Part shown: positions 58,253 to 64,000 of the stretch, in pieces
Position numbering within the stretch: the first letter of the stretch is position 1
Layout: each line of letters starts with the position of its first letter
NCBI GenBank assembly: GCA_013416795.1
Contig: RQSC01000028.1
Location: 153,275 to 217,274, forward strand
Length of the DNA stretch: 64,000 bases
Source: Prasinococcaceae sp. CCMP 1430
Taxonomy: Eukaryota; Prasinodermophyta; Palmophyllophyceae; Prasinococcales; Prasinococcaceae
Reading direction: 5' to 3'
Made by a program: the position numbers and the translations under genes
The notes under the pieces: generated by a model
What the model was told of the DNA's origin: nothing
What the model saw: only the letters and a program-made list of their open reading frames with translations
The model's database searches: none

Positions 58253-61200
58253 ATGGTCCCCTCCGACCACATGATAGCGTTTCGGCCTGATTTGGACGCC
58301 CTCAATGGGGCGCACGGCGTCGCACCGTCGTGCTGGCAGCCTGGTCGCCCGCGCACATCGGAGCCAGAGGATGGCGTCACATTTTTGCCACCTCATGCCA
58401 CGAGCATGCTGGGAATGAGACAGCAAGCCGCCGCTCGCGCGAGAGAGATGCGGCACCGTGGCGGTGGAGCTGATCTGTGTCACGATCTGCGCAGGCCTGA
58501 CAGTGGCGATCGGGAGCGCCATCGCGGTCCGCTTTTGCCGTCGTCGGAGAACTGCTCGTTCCGGAGGCAGAAGGGAGATGGTGCCTCGAACGTGCGCGCC
58601 AGCCTCGGACCGCCCTCGCTGGAGTGCATGGACCTGTCGCACTACTGGGGGCATCTCGACGCAGGATTGCCGCCGCCGCCCGCACCAGCAAACCGCGCTC
58701 CTCCGAGTCAGCCTCCGCCTCCGGTGATCGTGTGCTGGTCCGGGCATTTCGACTCATCTATGACCGCTGCCAACACGTACGAGGCAGCCTTGGGGGCGTA
58801 CTACGCAACGACGAAAGCAAACACCACAGCGGAGGTCGGCGGCACTACTGCGCCGCCTGCTGGTGCAAAGTCGCCACTTTCGCCTGTCGAGGCCAAGGCC
58901 ACTCGGGAGGCGCCGACGCACTGCGGCGATGGTGCCCCTTCATCCTACCCCCACGCAAGCACCAGTCCGCGAGAGTACTTGATTGGCTCTGAAACTGACC
59001 CTCAACGTGACAGCGCGCGCTGGCCACGGGTGCCCTCTAGCCTGGCAGCCTTCTTGTCCGCATCGAGAACGGCCCTGCAGAATCTTGCGCTCAGCGGCCC
59101 CCTTGTCAGCTTCGCACAGCCATCGGAGAGCCTCGTGCACGCGCAGACGTTCTTCGAAGGCGAGGGCATGAACGTCCGGGCGCTTACGCGGCGCGAAAAT
59201 GATAGGCGTGCTCTACGCCCCAGTGCCGTGGATGTGCTCACAGCCATCGACAAAAGGCTAGATTGTTGCCCTTCCCCGCGATCGTTTGAGGCAACTACGC
59301 TGTCTTTGTGCATTTTATCGCGTTCAACAGGCACAGCAGAAGTTCTGCAGGCTTGCGCTGGCGCGAGGGCGTCGGTGGCTGGACTGGTGGCAGACGTACG
59401 GGCCATGATGCTTGATGCCGACCCTGCGCTCGTGTCATCCGCTCTTGCAGCCATTGCGGTACTAGACCCTTCACTGGTGGCGTTCTGGGACCTGCCGCTC
59501 AGCTGGCTCGAGTCGCTCTTGCTGCTCCCAACGTGTGACTCGCCATCAGCAGCGCAATCTGGTGGTGCATCAGTCGCAGGTTCGACGCCAGCCTCGACGG
59601 AGGCAGGAGCGGCGGCGATGGGCTTAGCGGACGCAGAGCTTGGGGGTGGCATCAGCAAGGCGCCTGGGCCGGAAGAGCTGCGCTCAGACGTTCCCGCATC
59701 GATGCTGACTGCCGCGCTGATGGCACTTGACCTCTGTGGCAACCTCCCACTTTCTGCGCTGGACACGATAGCAGGCATGATGGAAGCTGCAGTTGCCGGC
59801 TGGAGCCGCATCCCCGCCTGGGAAATGTGCTTTTACCTGCTGTTTTTCCACAGCTGTGGCGTCCAGCCTCCAGTCAAGCTTCTCGATGCCGTCGCGGGGG
59901 CTCTCGACCCAGCGACACTTTCGAGCAACAACAGTGACCACCCGGACGAGGAGAGCGCAATCGATCCGCCTGACTCATGGGAAGAGCCTCAAAGGCAGCG
60001 TGTGAGGCTCGTACCTGCGAGCACGTCCCGAAGGAAGAGCTCGGGCAACCCCCCCCGGCGTGGCAGGGGCGTGCCGATGCGGATCGCAGGAGCCCTTCTG
60101 TGTGCTTTCGGAGGCGCGGGTCACAGGCCACCGTCACCTTTGATGCGCGCCCTGACCCAGCAGGTTGTGCAGCAGCTGGTGAGTCGGGCGTCGCTCATGA
60201 GCGACACCGAGACGATCATATTCGGACTCGCCCTGTGCTCGTTCGACCCTGGGCCGGCACTGTTGCGACTCACGACTGCTCGGCTGCGCGCCACAGTTGT
60301 GCCTCCAACTCAGAGCCGGTCGCACACGACTTCACCCTTCGAGGACAACAGCGCTATTGCCAGAGGCGGCCATGGGCACAAAATCCAGCGGCGCGCGAGT
60401 GTGCCGGCACCCGGCTTGCCCAGCACAGGCTTTGCTGCTCTCGGGGATCCAACGGACACGGAATGCCCCCTCGCCGTGCGCGCCCTGTACTCACTTGCCA
60501 AGCTCAGGCATCAGATGGACACCAGTACCCTGAATGCTTTCTGCAGACGGCTAGAGGACTCGCCCGCCTGTCTCAGCCGCATGTGCGCGGAGGACGTTGC
60601 GTATTTCCTCTGCGCGCTTGGTCTGTTGTCACACCACCCCGGCGCGACCGTTGCTGTCGCGGCCGTGGGGCGCCTTTCCGACGAGCTGGCGGCCTGCCCC
60701 CGTGCGCTCTGCCCACGCGCCATCGTCGAAGTTCTTTCTTCGCTGGCTACGCTCAATTTCTGCCCCTTCTTTGACCCCGTCGCCCAGGAGTGGCCCGATG
60801 AGGGAGATGAACACGTCTCCTGCCGTTCGGCCGAGGCGAAAACTGCCGTGGGTCTCCTCATCCAGCGTTTCGCAGAGAAAGCACAGCAGCAGGCCACTCG
60901 CGAGGACCTCATCCGCTGCTTGCGAGCGCTCGCCGTGGTAGGCGCCCCGCAACAGGCATGCCACCAGCTCGATCTCATGGTATCCCTCATCTCGACAGGA
61001 CTGGTTTTGGACACACCTCCCAGCCGCAGTGCCCTGGCTGACCTCCACCTACTCATAGAGCTCGGAAACACCCCGCGTGCCCCGCGCGCGGCGGCTGCCG
61101 CTGCGAGTGTGCTGGCGCAGCGTCCGGCCTTGCGCAGCTTGGCGGCGGCGGCCTTTCGGGCGCGCACGGTCTCCAAGAGGCAAATGCTTGGGCCGCTGCA

Positions 61201-61516
61201 GGGCGACGTTTCGAGCGTGCTTGTATCCATGGGCATCTTGCACGTGCGGCAAATGGTGAGCGACGACGGCGGACCAATCGTCGCCATTGCCATCCTGGAC
61301 TACGGGATTGCCGTCGAAGTCGAGGACGGCGACTGTGCGCTGCGCAACGTCTCGCGCCCCTGCGGCTACGCACTCTTGCACCGCCGCATGGTGTCCTCCA
61401 GAGGCTGGCGCGTAGTGCCAGTGTGCAGCTGGGAGTGGGATCGCTGTCACACGCTTCACCAGAGGCAGCAGCTTTTGGTATCCAAACTGACCGCCACCGT
61501 GCTGCCCCATGCCTGA
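58253..61516 (+). CDS. RAP-domain protein (putative organellar RNA-binding factor)
   Basis: 1087 residues, single exon. The C-terminal 80 residues resemble a RAP domain: IVAIAILDYGIAVEVEDGDC, YALLHRRMVSSRGWRVVPVC and EWDRCHTLHQRQQLLVSKL follow the pattern of a beta-alpha nuclease-like fold ending in the GW-xVV-x-EW signature. RAP proteins in algae, apicomplexans and mitochondria (FASTK group) process or stabilise organellar RNAs. Upstream (about 340-1000) are many weakly similar helical pairs such as LSLCILSRSTGTAEVLQACA, ALMALDLCGNLPLSALDTI and RALYSLAKLRHQMDTSTLNA, as in OPR/FASTK-like solenoids. The first 280 residues are low-complexity, and no transit peptide is evident, so the start at 58253 may be internal to a longer model or the N-terminus may be non-coding. 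Confidence 0.75.
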   Translation: MVPSDHMIAFRPDLDALNGAHGVAPSCWQPGRPRTSEPEDGVTFLPPHATSMLGMRQQAAARAREMRHRGGGADLCHDLRRPDSGDRERHRGPLLPSSENCSFRRQKGDGASNVRASLGPPSLECMDLSHYWGHLDAGLPPPPAPANRAPPSQPPPPVIVCWSGHFDSSMTAANTYEAALGAYYATTKANTTAEVGGTTAPPAGAKSPLSPVEAKATREAPTHCGDGAPSSYPHASTSPREYLIGSETDPQRDSARWPRVPSSLAAFLSASRTALQNLALSGPLVSFAQPSESLVHAQTFFEGEGMNVRALTRRENDRRALRPSAVDVLTAIDKRLDCCPSPRSFEATTLSLCILSRSTGTAEVLQACAGARASVAGLVADVRAMMLDADPALVSSALAAIAVLDPSLVAFWDLPLSWLESLLLLPTCDSPSAAQSGGASVAGSTPASTEAGAAAMGLADAELGGGISKAPGPEELRSDVPASMLTAALMALDLCGNLPLSALDTIAGMMEAAVAGWSRIPAWEMCFYLLFFHSCGVQPPVKLLDAVAGALDPATLSSNNSDHPDEESAIDPPDSWEEPQRQRVRLVPASTSRRKSSGNPPRRGRGVPMRIAGALLCAFGGAGHRPPSPLMRALTQQVVQQLVSRASLMSDTETIIFGLALCSFDPGPALLRLTTARLRATVVPPTQSRSHTTSPFEDNSAIARGGHGHKIQRRASVPAPGLPSTGFAALGDPTDTECPLAVRALYSLAKLRHQMDTSTLNAFCRRLEDSPACLSRMCAEDVAYFLCALGLLSHHPGATVAVAAVGRLSDELAACPRALCPRAIVEVLSSLATLNFCPFFDPVAQEWPDEGDEHVSCRSAEAKTAVGLLIQRFAEKAQQQATREDLIRCLRALAVVGAPQQACHQLDLMVSLISTGLVLDTPPSRSALADLHLLIELGNTPRAPRAAAAAASVLAQRPALRSLAAAAFRARTVSKRQMLGPLQGDVSSVLVSMGILHVRQMVSDDGGPIVAIAILDYGIAVEVEDGDCALRNVSRPCGYALLHRRMVSSRGWRVVPVCSWEWDRCHTLHQRQQLLVSKLTATVLPHA

Positions 61517-61927
61517 CCTCGGCGGACAAGACTACGGCGCTTGCACTTTGCAAACTTCCCACTCTACTCTCATGTTTGGACTCTACTCCTGTGACACCGA
61601 CTCGTCACTACCGAGGAGCCCGCAAGATTGCACCCTCATCTCAAAGAAAACAAAGCCCTCAACCACCGCAACGCTGACGCATTGCCGCACGACTGAATGA
61701 ATGCTGTACCATCGCCCCGCACGCGGGCAAAGCGACGCAAACGCATGACTCTCACGCGACTCTTACTCGATTGCATGCACGCATGACTGTTGCGCTACCG
61801 CTGCAGCACCCCTGCACAATGGCTGCCACTGGGCGTTCCCTTTTGCACGCGCCCTGTAATAGAGGCGGCTCATCCTGTGGTGGAGGAAGGGAGCGCACGC
61901 GAGGTGGCTCACAAGCGCCCGCGCCCC
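61517..61927. other. convergent intergenic spacer
   Basis: 3' flanks of the RAP-domain gene and the WBP11-like gene. No gene was recognised. Confidence 0.4.
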
Positions 61928-62983
61928 TCAGTCGAAAGCGCCGAGCTCCCCCATCTCCGCCATGAACGCCGCCATCGGATCGTCCGTGGCTGCCTTCGCA
62001 GCAGGCGGCGCGGGAGCGGCGGCGGGCGCGGCGGCGGGCGCGGCCGCAGGGGGTGCACCAGGAGGGGGCGCCGAGGAGGGAGGCGGCGCCGCTGCCCCTT
62101 CCCTCCTCACGAGCACCGACGCCGGCACGAAGCTGCGCAACTTGGGGTCGTTCTGTGCGCGCACGACCGTGGCCTTGGACTGCACCACCGACTTGACCGG
62201 CGGTGCGCCGGCTGGTCGGGGCGGCTTCGATTGCCTTGGCTGCGCGGCGATGGCAGCCTGCGGCAACGGCATCGCGAGCATGGGCGGCGCGAACGCGCTC
62301 TGCTGCGGCGGCGGCCCGAGCGGCGGCGGTGGGCGCATCGGTGGCGGCGGCTGCGGTGGAGGCGCACCGAGCGGCGGCGGCGGCTCGTCAGGTGGCGGCA
62401 GCGGCACGCCGTCGCTGTCGCTGTCGCTGTCGCCCTCGCCGCCCACGCCCTGCCGATGGTGCGCCGGCGGTGGGGCGAAGATGTTTGGCCGCTCGGCGTC
62501 GGAAGGCGCTCCGCCCGCGGTGGGCGTGCGATACATCCAGGCTTTGCCCGGCGGCGGCGCACCCGTCGGATTCAGTTGCGGGTGGTAATAGACGGAGTCC
62601 TCCGCCCGCGGCGGCGCACTGTGTCCGATCTGCTGCTGCGCGTGCGCGTGCGGCGCGGAGCCGTACTGCGCGGGCGGTGCGCCTCCTGTTCCGCCCTCCT
62701 CTGCGTCGCCCACCTCCTTCTTGCGTTTGAGCTGCGACTGCAGCATGTCGCGCTGTTGGCGCAGCGCGTGCAGCCTCCCGACATCGCCGATCGCACCGCC
62801 TTGCTTTTGCTGCCCTGCCTCAACCTCCCTGAGCCCCGCCTCGGCGCGTCCCAGCTGCGCCTCCAGCTCGGCGACGCCCGTGTGGCGCAGCCGCTCCTCG
62901 CGCTCGCGCTGCCGCCGCTGCTTGTTCCTCTTCTGCTCGCGCTTCTTGAGCTCCTTCTGGTACTTGAGCGCCGACGACGCCAT
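61928..62983 (-). CDS. WBP11: WBP11/SNP70-like Pro-rich splicing factor
   Basis: 351 residues, single exon. It starts with a Lys/Arg/Glu-rich helix (MASSALKYQKELKKREQKRN), continuing KQRRQREREERLRHTGVAEL, then long Pro-rich stretches (PPPPLGAPPPQPPPPMRPPP) that can bind WW domains. A conserved-looking block follows: PKLRSFVPASVLVRREGAAA. It ends with DDPMAAFMAEMGELGAFD, matching the acidic FMxEMxxL end of WBP11. WBP11 works in pre-mRNA splicing with PQBP1/Npw38-type WW proteins. The family N-terminus usually begins MNPTDAxRKExRKKELK, so a short upstream exon could replace the first residues. The WW protein at 40168 is membrane-bound and not an obvious partner. Confidence 0.75.
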   Translation of the reverse strand: MASSALKYQKELKKREQKRNKQRRQREREERLRHTGVAELEAQLGRAEAGLREVEAGQQKQGGAIGDVGRLHALRQQRDMLQSQLKRKKEVGDAEEGGTGGAPPAQYGSAPHAHAQQQIGHSAPPRAEDSVYYHPQLNPTGAPPPGKAWMYRTPTAGGAPSDAERPNIFAPPPAHHRQGVGGEGDSDSDSDGVPLPPPDEPPPPLGAPPPQPPPPMRPPPPLGPPPQQSAFAPPMLAMPLPQAAIAAQPRQSKPPRPAGAPPVKSVVQSKATVVRAQNDPKLRSFVPASVLVRREGAAAPPPSSAPPPGAPPAAAPAAAPAAAPAPPAAKAATDDPMAAFMAEMGELGAFD

Positions 62984-64000
62984 CGCGGCCTGCCAGGCGC
63001 GCGCGCGCGCGCGCGTGCGCCTGGCCCCGCACGACAGAGAGAGAGAGGGAACGCGCGCGCGCACGCGCACACGCACACACACACACACAGAGGGAGGGGG
63101 CTGCGCCGGGGGCGCCGGCGCGGCGGCGCGCCCGCTGCACGCGCGCGCAGTGGCATCGTCCCGGCGGCGGCCGCAGCAAAAAACGAGCGCCCGAAACGCG
63201 CGCAGCATCCGTTCTTTCAAACGAAGCATCCATTCCTACGTCAAAAATGCGCAAAACCACGGCAATCGGATGGCGCACGCAGCACCCAGCCGACCATTAC
63301 GCATACAAACGGGAAAGTCTTTGGTTGGTGGACATCAAGTTCGGGTTACGTCGTGTGAATTTACGTACCGGGTACTGAACAATGTGCAGGTTGCAAATTC
63401 ATGTTTGGGGTCATAGGTACGTAGGGTACAGTATGATATTTCGCGCACGTGCACGTTCGATGCGGTCAAATCCTCGAGGAGCACGACCGCCGCCAAGGAG
63501 CTCGCGGCGGCGCTCTCGCCGCCCCCTGACGCTGACGACCGCCCACCTTCCAAGCCCCCCCTGGCGGAGAGGGCGCGCGTTGGCACGCGACGACGATGCG
63601 CCCGCACGGCTGTCAAAGCGTCTGCCGCCGGCGCGACCAGTTGCGGGTGTGTTCGGCAGCTCGCGGCTGACCGTCTGACGCCACATGCGTATCAGCACTG
63701 CGGGCGTACTGTACTGCAGTGCCGCTCTGCACGCGCATTCAATTGCTTGCCGTCGAGAGCGCGTACGGCAGGTTGCTCACGAGTCTGCGTATCCACGCCG
63801 GGACGAGCACGCACGAGGGCACGAATGCGCGTCTTCACACGTGTGACACGTGCGTCGTGCGGGCTCGCCGCGTGCGAGAGCGAGCCCGCACGCGCCGCAT
63901 GCGCCGCCGATGTGCATGTGGGGTGTGTGGGAGGGGGCGGGCGGCGCGCTGGCGCGGTGGCACACGCGAGCGCGATCCGCGCGTGGCGGGCGCGGGCGCG
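62984..64000. other. 5' flank of WBP11 gene and unassigned end of window
   Basis: Contains (GA)n and (CA)n near 63030-63090, an AT-richer patch 63300-63445 with TACGTAGGGTACAGTATGATATTT, and then ordinary GC-rich sequence. A short minus-strand open frame at 63777-63965 has several Cys pairs (CGACG, CHTCEDAHSC) and could be a zinc-binding exon of a gene that continues past the window, but support is weak. Confidence 0.4.

Noticed and set aside
63777-63965. Short minus-strand Cys-rich open frame
   Set aside because: Cys spacing hints at zinc binding, but there is no start context, splice support or flanking exon inside the window.
1-64000. tRNA, rRNA and bacterial operon features
   Set aside because: No cloverleaf or GGTTCGANNCC-type T-arm block was recognised by eye, no rRNA motif, and the genes have spliceosomal introns. 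A tRNAscan or Rfam run would be decisive.

Overview
The window is nuclear DNA of a microbial eukaryote. It is very GC-rich, its genes are split by short GT-AG introns (about 60-160 bp, donors mostly GTGCGY or GTACGT, acceptors YAG), and the products are typically eukaryotic: transportin, 14-3-3, a Sec7 ARF-GEF, PARP, an arrestin-fold protein, UNC119, CFAP91, WBP11 and DNAJC17. CFAP91 and UNC119 point to a flagellated cell. Two ABC1-family kinases, a RAP-domain protein and surface proteins with Ala-Pro-Thr/Ser repeats fit a haptophyte or stramenopile alga better than an animal, fungus or land plant. The sequence alone does not settle the lineage. No tRNA, rRNA, CRISPR array, insertion sequence or transposon was recognised.

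Layout. 0-11 kb: organellar-type uS17 (-), transportin (+), a PARP with SUMO-interaction-like motifs (-), a small membrane protein (+), an LRR plus 2-oxoglutarate-oxygenase fusion (+) and 14-3-3 (-). 11-18 kb: a small amphipathic/hydrophobic protein (+), an orphan biotinyl exon (-), a secreted protein lacking its 5' end (+), a repeat-rich cell-surface protein (-), and 1.6 kb with no recognisable gene. 18-25 kb: an RGG-tailed RlmL-like methyltransferase (-) and a short-chain dehydrogenase (+) on either side of a 442-bp gap, then a large protein of unknown function with a homopolymer frameshift (-). 26-38 kb: the ARF-GEF (+), a secreted Cys-rich protein (+), an arrestin-like protein (-) and a PrpD-type 2-methylcitrate dehydratase (-). 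38-48 kb: a small unknown (+), DNAJC17 (-), a WW-domain membrane protein (+), a BRCT-BRCT-coiled-coil-PB1 protein (-), a two-exon fragment (+), an N-acetylmuramoyl-L-alanine amidase (-), a second gap of 374 bp, UNC119 (+) and CFAP91 (-). 48-64 kb: an ABC1 kinase (+), an MTH1-type Nudix hydrolase (+), a second ABC1 kinase (-), a 1002-residue unknown (+), a RAP-domain protein (+) and WBP11 (-).

Two of the three isolated single-N positions (13194 and 48896) lie where genes on both strands lose their 5' ends, so they look like contig joins rather than single uncertain bases. The third (11401) breaks no visible gene. Adjacent genes are not operons. Convergent pairs have short spacers (about 100-400 bp) and divergent pairs share promoters of about 0.4-1 kb. 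AT-bearing motifs stand out in those promoters: TTTAGGG/AACCCTAA telo-box-like elements and a TTTGATAYSC-like element.

The least usual items are the BRCT-BRCT-PB1 architecture, the bacterial-type amidase, the LRR-oxygenase fusion, the SIM-bearing PARP, the RGG-methyltransferase fusion and the convergent ciliary pair UNC119/CFAP91. No single multi-gene system of a new kind could be demonstrated.
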